From Bacillus sp. (in: firmicutes) (lineage in GTDB: Bacteria > Bacillota > Bacilli > Bacillales > Cytobacillaceae): 6,664 bases of DNA. Positions 1-5,311 of the stretch are shown here, piece by piece. Position 1 is the first letter of the stretch. Each line of letters begins with the position of its first letter. The position numbers were made by a program, and so were the translations under genes. Where the stretch lies: assembly GCA_003457145.1 (NCBI GenBank), contig DMSR01000373.1:6181-12844 (forward strand). The letters run 5' to 3'. Under the pieces are notes generated by a model that was not told where the DNA came from, made no database searches, and saw only the letters and a list, made by a program, of their open reading frames with translations.

Positions 1-131
1 ATTAAACCTAATTCCACAGCTGCCTTTACTGCCTCAAGTACATCTCTGTCATGGGCTGCAGCTACACTCATTTTTACAGGCTCCCTTTTTTGCGCCTCCT
101 CTATAATTTCCTTGAAATTTTTATATCTCAT
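1..131 (-). CDS. ptb: Phosphate butyryltransferase (phosphotransbutyrylase), N-terminal fragment cut by window edge
   Basis: Only the first 43 codons are present; the gene runs off the left edge. The visible protein begins MRYKNFKEIIEEAQ and continues with VKMSVAAAHDRDVLEAVKAA. This matches the N-terminus of the phosphate acetyl/butyryltransferase family, where a short helix is followed by a (V/M)xVAxAxDxxVLEAV strand-helix unit, as in Clostridium and Bacillus Ptb. The family exchanges CoA for phosphate on butyryl-CoA or branched acyl-CoAs in the cytoplasm, giving an acyl-phosphate for butyrate kinase. The ATG is preceded by GAGGGAG with a 5-base gap, so the start is firm. It lies 54 bases behind the amino-acid dehydrogenase on the same strand with no terminator between, which implies one operon. 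In B. subtilis the bkd order is ptb then bcd; here it is dehydrogenase first. The remaining doubt is Ptb versus a broader phosphate acyltransferase. Confidence 0.8.
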   Translation of the reverse strand, partial: MRYKNFKEIIEEAQKREPVKMSVAAAHDRDVLEAVKAAVELGL

Positions 132-185
132 GTTAACTCCCTCACTTATGTCCGCCAGTTAAACACCACTCGGCGAGTATGATTA

Positions 186-1286
186 TCACCCAGTGTATTT
201 ACTCTTAATTCGACCAATCTTCTCAATCTTCTCTTCTACTAGCATATTTGCTGCCCGGTAGGTAGGAATATTGTTATCTTTGGCTGTTTTGTAGATTTTC
301 TCTAAAATTTCATAAATCATGCTCGCATTCTTGAAGGCCCGGTCTTTTCTGTACACATGCAATTCATCGGCCACCTGAATCAGCCCGCCAGCATTCGCGA
401 CGTAATCCGGTGCATATAAAATCCCCTTTTTATGCAAAATGTCTCCATGCCGTTCGTCTGCCAGCACATTATTTGCTGCTCCAGCTATTGCGGAGCATTT
501 AAATTGGGTAATCGTGCTGTCATTTATGACCGCACCCAAGGCGTTCGGCGAGAAAATATCGCACTCCACACTGTAAATATCGGGAGGGTTTACAGTATCG
601 ATATCTGGATATTGTGTAATCACTGCCTGGACATTTTCCTCGAAAATATCTGTGACGATTAATTTTGCACCTTCCTTATGAAGGTGTTCAACCAGGAATC
701 GCCCAACCTTTCCGAGACCCTGAACAGCAATACGCAAATCCTTCAAAGAATCGCTGCCAAACACTTCCTTCGCCGAAGCCTTTATCGCTTTCCAGACACC
801 ATACGCCGTTATAACTGCTGAATTGCCGCTGCCGCCGTATTCTTCTGGCAAGCCAACTAGGTATTTGGTCTGCTTGGAAGCAGAGACAAAGTCCATTCCC
901 ACCGTGCCCACATCCGTACCCGTATAAAATCTTCCCTTTAAAGTTTCTATAAAGGTTCCGAAAGCCTGGAAAAGCTCGTCGGATTTATCCGATTTCGGAT
1001 CGCCGATGATTACAGCCTTTCCTCCGCCGTACGTAACTCCGGACACTCCGCACTTATATGTCATTCCCTTTGACAGCCGAAGCACATCGAGAAGTGCCTC
1101 ATCCGTTGATTCATAATTCCACATTCTGCAGCCGCCAAGTGCCGGTCCAAGTGTCGTATCATGGATTGCAACAATTGACTTCAAACCGGTCGTCTTGTCA
1201 TAATTGAAAATCACTTGCTCGTGTCCATTGCTCTTCATCTCTTCAAAAATATCTAAAACCATTTTTTGTTCATCAGTGAGCAACAT
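186..1286 (-). CDS. Leu/Phe/Val dehydrogenase family protein, phenylalanine dehydrogenase-like
   Basis: NAD-dependent oxidative deaminase of the Glu/Leu/Phe/Val dehydrogenase family; it turns an L-amino acid into its 2-oxo acid plus ammonia in the cytoplasm. Numbering from my start: IHDTTLGPALGG near 42-52; substrate lysine in GMTYK (K78); catalytic lysine in GGGK (K90); TGTD with catalytic D125; dinucleotide-binding GLGKVG at 190-195, with D213 ending the next strand as in NAD enzymes; APDYVANAGGL near 292-302. G123 and L302 are the residues found in Bacillus phenylalanine dehydrogenases, where leucine dehydrogenases have Ala and Val. The GRFYTGTD and YGGSGNS stretches are also PheDH-like. 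An ATG two codons upstream (1292) is possible, but GGGAGGGG lies only 0-3 bases before it; the chosen ATG has GGAGG about 8 bases away. Length (366 aa) fits the family (about 364-380). It leads an operon with the ptb-like gene, suggesting branched-chain or aromatic catabolism. Family is certain; preferred substrate is inferred. Confidence 0.93.
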   Translation of the reverse strand: MLLTDEQKMVLDIFEEMKSNGHEQVIFNYDKTTGLKSIVAIHDTTLGPALGGCRMWNYESTDEALLDVLRLSKGMTYKCGVSGVTYGGGKAVIIGDPKSDKSDELFQAFGTFIETLKGRFYTGTDVGTVGMDFVSASKQTKYLVGLPEEYGGSGNSAVITAYGVWKAIKASAKEVFGSDSLKDLRIAVQGLGKVGRFLVEHLHKEGAKLIVTDIFEENVQAVITQYPDIDTVNPPDIYSVECDIFSPNALGAVINDSTITQFKCSAIAGAANNVLADERHGDILHKKGILYAPDYVANAGGLIQVADELHVYRKDRAFKNASMIYEILEKIYKTAKDNNIPTYRAANMLVEEKIEKIGRIKSKYTG

Positions 1287-1292
1287 ATCCAT

Positions 1293-1298
1293 CCCCTC
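1293..1298 (-). promoter_or_regulatory. Ribosome binding site deciding the dehydrogenase start
   Basis: The minus strand reads GGGAGGGG immediately before ATGGATATG. The Shine-Dalgarno core (GGAGG) is too close to the first ATG (1292) but is spaced about 8 bases from the second in-frame ATG (1286). This favours a protein starting MLLTDEQK rather than MDMLLTDEQK. Confidence 0.6.
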
Positions 1299-1343
1299 CC
1301 ATGAATCCGCATCTTACCCCCGCCTCTGCCTCCCCACCGCGTT

Positions 1344-1358
1344 GGGGGTCTGACCCCC
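1344..1358. repeat. Perfect GC-rich palindrome GGGGGTC-T-GACCCCC
   Basis: Two 7-base arms (1344-1350 and 1352-1358) are exact reverse complements around one central base. A weaker outer pair, ACCGC (1336-1340) and GCGGT (1371-1375), brackets it. It lies in the likely 5' leader of the dehydrogenase mRNA, about 60-70 bases before the start codon. Its GC content is far above its surroundings. I have an impression that GGGGTCAGACCCC-type palindromes recur in intergenic DNA of some Bacillaceae, which would make this a dispersed repeat rather than an operon-specific element; that cannot be checked from one copy. Confidence 0.6.
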
Positions 1359-1413
1359 CGATGCTTTACAGCGGTATTGTTCCGGAGGTTAATGTAAGCC
1401 CTTTCATTCCTTT

Positions 1414-1419
1414 ATTATA
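1414..1419 (-). promoter_or_regulatory. Candidate -10 box (TATAAT) for the dehydrogenase-ptb operon
   Basis: A perfect TATAAT reads on the minus strand, placing a start site near 1407 and a leader of about 120 bases. With a 17-18 base spacer the -35 position reads CGCCAG or CCGCCA, a poor match to TTGACA, and there is no extended -10 TG. If real, the promoter would probably need an activator. It could also be a chance AT-rich hexamer. Confidence 0.3.
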
Positions 1420-1531
1420 AGGGTTCTTTTCTTTTCCTGGCGGTGATATATCTTACACTTTCATGCCAATAATTCTCATCTGCTGAAGCGAGTGAAATGT
1501 CAGGGTTAATTGGAAATGCTAACCGTTTTCT

Positions 1532-1550
1532 TTACCCCTTTTGGGAGTAA
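1532..1550. repeat. Short inverted repeat / possible operator in the intergenic region
   Basis: TTACCCC (1532-1538) and GGAGTAA (1544-1550) form a 7-pair stem with one G-T pair and a 5-base loop. It lies about 115 bases upstream of the candidate -10 box. Neither strand has a T-run directly after it, so it is not a terminator. It could be a regulator site or chance. Confidence 0.25.
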
Positions 1551-1572
1551 TTCGTATACAGATTCATCGATC

Positions 1573-1610
1573 AAAAAAAATAGAACCCAGACAATTAAGT
1601 CTTGGTTCTA
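1573..1610 (-). terminator. Rho-independent terminator of the flavin oxidoreductase gene
   Basis: On the minus strand TAGAACCAAGAC, loop TTAATT, then GTCTGGGTTCTA form a 12-position stem with 11 pairs and one G-A mismatch. Eight T residues follow directly (1573-1580 on the plus strand are A). It begins 8 bases after the TAG stop. The plus strand lacks a T-run on the other side, so termination is one-way. Confidence 0.93.
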
Positions 1611-1618
1611 GTAACATG

Positions 1619-2743
1619 CTATTTTACTCCTGGGAACCAGCCCGGTGTGTTAACGATCGCCTGCCATAGTGGCTCCGGAACAACAAGGCGATCCTGGGCC
1701 CCAAGATCAAGCTCGGTTTGAATTTCTTCTTCCTTGCCGCTTTCTACTTTTTCAACCCAATCCGGATCGATAATCAGCTCCCTGCCCAGCGCAAGCAGTG
1801 GTACACCGGTTTCAAAGGCTTTCAAGACGTCATCTGCACTATAAAGCGAGCCGACACCGATGACAGGAACCTTCTTTCCAACACGCTCATTGATGATTTC
1901 CATCCTTGAGCGTTCGTCATCAACACCTCTCCTTGGCTTTGACCAAAAATCTGTTACTGAAACATGGAGATAATCCAGGTTCTTTCCTGCCAAGGCATCG
2001 ATCAGTTCCAAAGTGTCAGCCATTGTAATTCCGGGAGTCTCCGGTTCCTCAGGGGAAAATCTGTATCCGACGATAAAAGGTTCCTTCGCATGCTCTGCTA
2101 TCACCTTTTTAACCTCATCGACTATAGCAAGCGGGAACGCGAGCCTCTTTTCCAATGAGCCTCCCCATTTATCATCACGGCGATTGGAATGTGGCGAAAA
2201 GAACTGTTGTATCAGATAGCCGTTAGCACCATGGATTTCGACACCATCAAAGCCTGCTTCTATTGCGCGGCGTGTTGCCTCTCCAAACGCGGCAATCATC
2301 GATTCAACTTCATCACCGGTTAACCCACGGGGCCCTTTGCCGCTTCCCCGCTCTGAAGGAACATAGCTTGCACTTAAGATTTCCCCATCAGGAACAAGCT
2401 CAGGAGGGCACTCACGGCCGCCATGAAAGATTTGCAGAACCGCCTTGGCTCCCTGCCCTTTAATTGCCGAAGCTAATTTTCCGAAACTTGGAATCATCTC
2501 GTCACGATCAGCACCGAACTCTCCCTTAAAACCTTTTCCGTTTGGCGTAACATATGCACAGGCTGTAACTACCATGCTGACCCCGTTGGACCGGCGTACA
2601 TAATACTTAACCTCTTCATCAGATACAGTCCCATCCTCATTTGAAGAAAAATTAGTCATGGGTGCCATGACGAGACGATTTTTCAAACGTATTCCATTCT
2701 GAAAAGATAGTGTATCAAATAATGGTTTGAATTTTGGATTCAT
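1619..2743 (-). CDS. yqiG: Old Yellow Enzyme family NADH:flavin oxidoreductase, YqiG-like
   Basis: FMN-dependent TIM-barrel ene-reductase of the OYE family, 374 aa, strongly resembling B. subtilis YqiG (about 372 aa) from MNPKFKPLF through PEPLWQAIVNTPGW. FMN-binding and active-site parts visible are APMT (27-30), LQIFHGGR (103-110), HGANGYLIQQ (171-180) with the H171/N174 pair that holds the substrate carbonyl and Y176, GYRFSPEEPETPG (226-238), and the phosphate-binding GVGS (296-299) plus LGRELIIDPDW (319-329). Position 30 is Thr where YqjM-type enzymes have a redox-tuning Cys. There is no C-terminal iron-sulfur/FAD extension, so it is not a 2,4-dienoyl-CoA reductase of the long type. Such enzymes reduce activated C=C bonds using NAD(P)H; the natural substrate is unknown. 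The ATG has AGGGAGG 8 bases upstream. It stands alone between two terminators. The yqiG symbol is by similarity. Confidence 0.93.
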   Translation of the reverse strand: MNPKFKPLFDTLSFQNGIRLKNRLVMAPMTNFSSNEDGTVSDEEVKYYVRRSNGVSMVVTACAYVTPNGKGFKGEFGADRDEMIPSFGKLASAIKGQGAKAVLQIFHGGRECPPELVPDGEILSASYVPSERGSGKGPRGLTGDEVESMIAAFGEATRRAIEAGFDGVEIHGANGYLIQQFFSPHSNRRDDKWGGSLEKRLAFPLAIVDEVKKVIAEHAKEPFIVGYRFSPEEPETPGITMADTLELIDALAGKNLDYLHVSVTDFWSKPRRGVDDERSRMEIINERVGKKVPVIGVGSLYSADDVLKAFETGVPLLALGRELIIDPDWVEKVESGKEEEIQTELDLGAQDRLVVPEPLWQAIVNTPGWFPGVK

Positions 2744-2751
2744 TGGTGTAG

Positions 2752-2758
2752 CCCTCCC
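2752..2758 (-). promoter_or_regulatory. Ribosome binding site of the flavin oxidoreductase gene
   Basis: The minus strand reads CAGGGAGGGC about 8 bases before the ATG at 2743. This strong Shine-Dalgarno sequence fixes the start. Confidence 0.75.
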
Positions 2759-2787
2759 TGAAAATGTCTTTAATCCAATAAAGTGTA

Positions 2788-2812
2788 TTACCTAATATCG
2801 CTTTCGTTAAAC
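2788..2812 (-). promoter_or_regulatory. Candidate SigB-type promoter for the flavin oxidoreductase gene
   Basis: On the minus strand GTTTAA (2807-2812) is a perfect SigB -35 box. After a 13-base spacer, AGGTAA (2788-2793) matches the GGGWAW -10 consensus at five of six positions. The start site would fall near 2781, giving a leader of about 38 bases with the ribosome binding site well placed. I found no better SigA promoter nearby. It suggests general-stress induction, but short motifs occur by chance. Confidence 0.4.
2793..2806 (-). promoter_or_regulatory. cre-like box overlapping the candidate promoter
   Basis: CGAAAGCGATATTA on the minus strand fits the catabolite-responsive element consensus TGWAANCGNTNWCA except at the first and thirteenth positions. 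It fills the spacer between the putative -35 and -10 boxes, where bound CcpA would repress. Two mismatches leave this tentative. Confidence 0.25.
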
Positions 2813-2909
2813 CTTTGATTCCAACCCCGTTATTATTTTCATCTTGCCAGAAAATTATCTAAGGTTTGTTTTATATAACTCTTATTTAATAGAAATTGGG
2901 CTATTTTGA

Positions 2910-2925
2910 GATGTCGATGTCGATG
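2910..2925. repeat. Short tandem GATGTC repeat
   Basis: GATGTC occurs twice in tandem followed by GATG (2910-2925). A small inverted pair, TCGAT (2920-2924) and ATCGA (2930-2934), overlaps its end. It sits between the upstream gene's terminator and the oxidoreductase promoter. It is probably incidental. Confidence 0.3.
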
Positions 2926-2933
2926 CATGATCG

Positions 2934-2964
2934 AAAAAAGAAGCACCCCGCTATTGCAGGATGC
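2934..2964 (-). terminator. Terminator of the GGDEF-EAL gene, containing its stop codon
   Basis: On the minus strand GCATCCTG, loop CAATAG, CGGGGTGC form an 8-pair stem with two G-T pairs. It is followed by TTC and six T residues (2934-2939 on the plus strand are A). The hairpin is built from the last codons (Ile-Leu-Gln), and the TAG stop lies in the loop. Confidence 0.8.
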
Positions 2965-5194
2965 CATGACGCTCCATATTGTCTTTAAAAACATCTTCAA
3001 TTAAATCTGATGGCAATGGCATGCTAAAATAATAGCCCTGGCCAATCAAACAGCCATTTCCCAATAGAAAATCTACCTGTTCCGGCTCCTCTACTCCCTC
3101 GGCGATTATTTCGAACTGCAAATTGTGGCCCATATCAATGATGGTCTTTACCATCGTCCCTTGATTTGCATGATGAATGATATCATCTACAAAGGATTTA
3201 TCAATTTTAATTTTATCGATAGGAAGATGCTTCAATAAACTAAGGGATGAGTAGCCAGTACCAAAATCATCAAAAGCCAGCGTGACACCAAGCTCTTTTA
3301 ATTGGTATAAAATCATTGCTGTTTTTTCGCTGTTTTGCATGATGCTTTCAGTAATTTCCAGGTCCAGGTAAATCGGCTTCAAACCCGTTTCATCCAATAC
3401 CTGCTTAACTGTATCAATAAATCGATCCTCTTGAAGCTGGCGCACCGAGATATTTACAGAAATAGGGATCCGGCGATAACCGGCATCCTGCCACGCTTTA
3501 TTCTGTTTACATGCCTTTTGTAAAACCCATTTCCCGAGCGGTACAATCAATCCCGTCTCCTCAGCAAGAGGGATGAATTCTGCTGGCGAAATAAGCCCAT
3601 GCTCGGGATGCCGCCAACGGACAAGAGCTTCTACTCCGATAACTTCCCGAGTATCCAGTTTCACCTGCGGCTGATAATGGAGCACCAGCTGATCATGCTC
3701 CAGTGCTTTCCTTAAACCATTCTCCAGCTCCATTTTACGGGAAGAAAGGCCATGAAGTTTATCTGTATAAAACTGATAATTATTCTTTCCGCGTTCTTTT
3801 GCTAAATACATTGCAGTGTCCGCATGCTTGATCAGCGTTTCCTCGTCTCTTCCATTAGATGGAGCCATGCTAATCCCAATACTCGGAGTAACGAAGAATT
3901 CCTGATTCTCTACAATGATACCGGCAGAAAACTCTTCCAGGATTCTTTCCGCAACTTCAATCACTTGACCTTCATCATGGTCCTTAAGTAAAATGATGAA
4001 TTCATCACCGCCCTGGCGCGATACCAGCCCGGCATTTTGAACCGCATTCTTGAGCCTGTTCGCAACCACCTTCAATAGAAGGTCACCCACTGTGTGCCCT
4101 TTCGTATCATTAATAATCTTGAATCGGTCTAGATCAAGGAACAATACTGCGAGCTTCTGGTCCTCGTTTTGCTTCAAGGCAGCGTTCAAATGCTTCCTGA
4201 ACATGTTTCTGTTAGGCAGACCCGTCAGAACATCATAATAGGCCATATATTTAATCGTTTTTTCTGCCTTTTTCCGCTGCGTTAAATCCCGGCCGACAAT
4301 CTGCTCAGCCATCCTGCCCTCGTATAAGATTGGCATGGCTGACATTTCAACATCAATTTCTTTCCCATCAAGCTGGGTCGCTTTAAATTCAAACCATAAT
4401 TTTTCTTCAAAGTTTTCATCGATTGTCAATTCACGAGTTTTGATTTGAGCAAGCACTTCGGATGGGATCAGTTTCGAAATCGGCAGTCCCACAAGCTCTG
4501 CCGGGCTTTCAGCTTTAAAAAGCTTGCAGCCAGCTTCATTTATATAATCCAGCTTCCCCCTGCTGTAAACGGCAATTAAATCAGGAGACATTTCCACAAG
4601 GCTCCGGTAGCGCCCCTCACTCTCCTGCCTGTCAGTAATATCGAATAACACACTCGTAAAATCAACAAGCTTCCGGTTTTCATCCAAGGCTGGGATCCCC
4701 CTGTCCTGAATCCAGCGAACTTCCCCATCAGGCCGGATGATCCGATAAATACTTGTTACAGCTTTCCCGCGGGAAAATCCGGATTCCCTCTCAGCTAAAA
4801 CATAGTGGTCTTCAGGGTGAATCACCTTTTTCCATAGTGTATTATCTTTATAGAATTCTTTAGAGGAATATCCATACAGCTTTTCAATTCCCGAGGTAAT
4901 GAGCAAGGTACCCGACTTTAAATCATGAGACCAAATGGCTACATCCAAAGTGTCAAATATACTTTTCAGTCTTTTCCTGTTTTTCTGTAATTCCCCTGCA
5001 GTCCTTCTTACATCCTTGAAAATGGAAATAATAAAAATCATGAAAAGAAAAGTGATTGCTAAATCGATAAAATACCCGCTTCGTTCAGTAAGTGAAAAAT
5101 GGAATGAAGTAACCCAATCTATCAATTCTGCAACTAAAATGAAAATAACAATATATAATCCATTGTATTTATGTATTTTTCCATCACTGCCCAT
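2951..5194 (-). CDS. Membrane-anchored PAS-PAS-GGDEF-EAL cyclic-di-GMP synthase/phosphodiesterase
   Basis: Dual-domain second-messenger protein, 747 aa from my start. Two hydrophobic segments (about 12-32 and 41-59) anchor it with little outside the membrane; a basic, probably coiled linker leads to PAS 1 (about 75-190, with HPED, IIRPDGEVRWIQD and DITDR) and PAS 2 (about 195-310). The GGDEF domain (about 315-480) has LTGLPNR, DLDRFKIIND (D354, N362), GH..GD (D371) and intact GGDEF at 395-399, so diguanylate cyclase activity is plausible. No RxxD inhibitory site stands in front of it (QNAG at 386-389). The EAL domain (about 490-740) keeps EAL (E522), N581, E613 in LEITE, DDFG (D642, D643), K666, E699 and Q719, so the phosphodiesterase should be active. 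A longer form could start at TTG 5269 with 25 more residues, but no ribosome binding site precedes it; the chosen ATG has GGGGGA 9 bases upstream. PAS ligand and net activity are unknown. Confidence 0.93.
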   Translation of the reverse strand: MGSDGKIHKYNGLYIVIFILVAELIDWVTSFHFSLTERSGYFIDLAITFLFMIFIISIFKDVRRTAGELQKNRKRLKSIFDTLDVAIWSHDLKSGTLLITSGIEKLYGYSSKEFYKDNTLWKKVIHPEDHYVLAERESGFSRGKAVTSIYRIIRPDGEVRWIQDRGIPALDENRKLVDFTSVLFDITDRQESEGRYRSLVEMSPDLIAVYSRGKLDYINEAGCKLFKAESPAELVGLPISKLIPSEVLAQIKTRELTIDENFEEKLWFEFKATQLDGKEIDVEMSAMPILYEGRMAEQIVGRDLTQRKKAEKTIKYMAYYDVLTGLPNRNMFRKHLNAALKQNEDQKLAVLFLDLDRFKIINDTKGHTVGDLLLKVVANRLKNAVQNAGLVSRQGGDEFIILLKDHDEGQVIEVAERILEEFSAGIIVENQEFFVTPSIGISMAPSNGRDEETLIKHADTAMYLAKERGKNNYQFYTDKLHGLSSRKMELENGLRKALEHDQLVLHYQPQVKLDTREVIGVEALVRWRHPEHGLISPAEFIPLAEETGLIVPLGKWVLQKACKQNKAWQDAGYRRIPISVNISVRQLQEDRFIDTVKQVLDETGLKPIYLDLEITESIMQNSEKTAMILYQLKELGVTLAFDDFGTGYSSLSLLKHLPIDKIKIDKSFVDDIIHHANQGTMVKTIIDMGHNLQFEIIAEGVEEPEQVDFLLGNGCLIGQGYYFSMPLPSDLIEDVFKDNMERHGILQ

Positions 5195-5203
5195 TAAACA
5201 GTT

Positions 5204-5209
5204 TCCCCC
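5204..5209 (-). promoter_or_regulatory. Ribosome binding site deciding the GGDEF-EAL gene start
   Basis: The minus strand reads GGGGGA, then nine bases, then ATG (5194). The upstream in-frame candidates (TTG 5269, ATG 5257, ATG 5248) have AT-rich sequence without a Shine-Dalgarno motif. Confidence 0.6.
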
Positions 5210-5311
5210 ATGTACCAGAATACAACATAACGTTTCCAAATCTTTCATTATTAACATATCAAAAAACAAGTGAATGGTACAATGGATTTATTTCTTTTGT
5301 CCTATCATGAG

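Larger units (their letters stand above)
1293..1618. other. 326-base intergenic region ahead of the dehydrogenase operon
   Basis: No coding region is supported here. Read on the minus strand it holds, in order: the terminator of the flavin oxidoreductase gene (1573-1610); a hairpin-like inverted repeat (1532-1550); a short inverted repeat GGTTA-N11-TAACC (1504-1524); a perfect TATAAT hexamer (1414-1419); a G/C-rich palindrome (1344-1358); and a very G-rich leader ending in the dehydrogenase ribosome binding site. A sigma-54 (-24/-12) promoter, which drives the B. subtilis bkd operon, was sought and not found. The best partial match, TGGCAT near 1462-1467, lacks the downstream GC. Confidence 0.7.

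Noticed and set aside
432..662. Plus-strand open frame opposite the dehydrogenase
   Set aside because: Antisense to highly conserved dehydrogenase codons, with no family resemblance.
1385..1397. Plus-strand GGAGG followed by ATG
   Set aside because: The ATG is followed at once by TAA, so no peptide is encoded.
1452..1467. Possible sigma-54 promoter (TGGCAT on the minus strand)
   Set aside because: The -12 element is absent; the expected GC position reads TA.
1504..1524. Inverted repeat GGTTA-N11-TAACC as an operator
   Set aside because: Five-base arms with no inner symmetry and no known regulator match; too weak to call.
1718..2463. Several plus-strand frames of 63-68 codons opposite the flavin oxidoreductase
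   Set aside because: They overlap each other and the conserved OYE motifs on the other strand; no convincing ribosome binding sites or domains.
2842..2856. CodY-like box AATTTTCTGGCAAGA on the minus strand
   Set aside because: Four mismatches to the 15-base consensus, in AT-rich DNA where such matches are common, and about 30 bases upstream of the candidate promoter.
4935..5273. Plus-strand open frame of 112 codons
   Set aside because: It lies antisense over the start of the GGDEF-EAL gene, has no recognisable domain, and that gene's protein is clearly the real one. It is a shadow frame.
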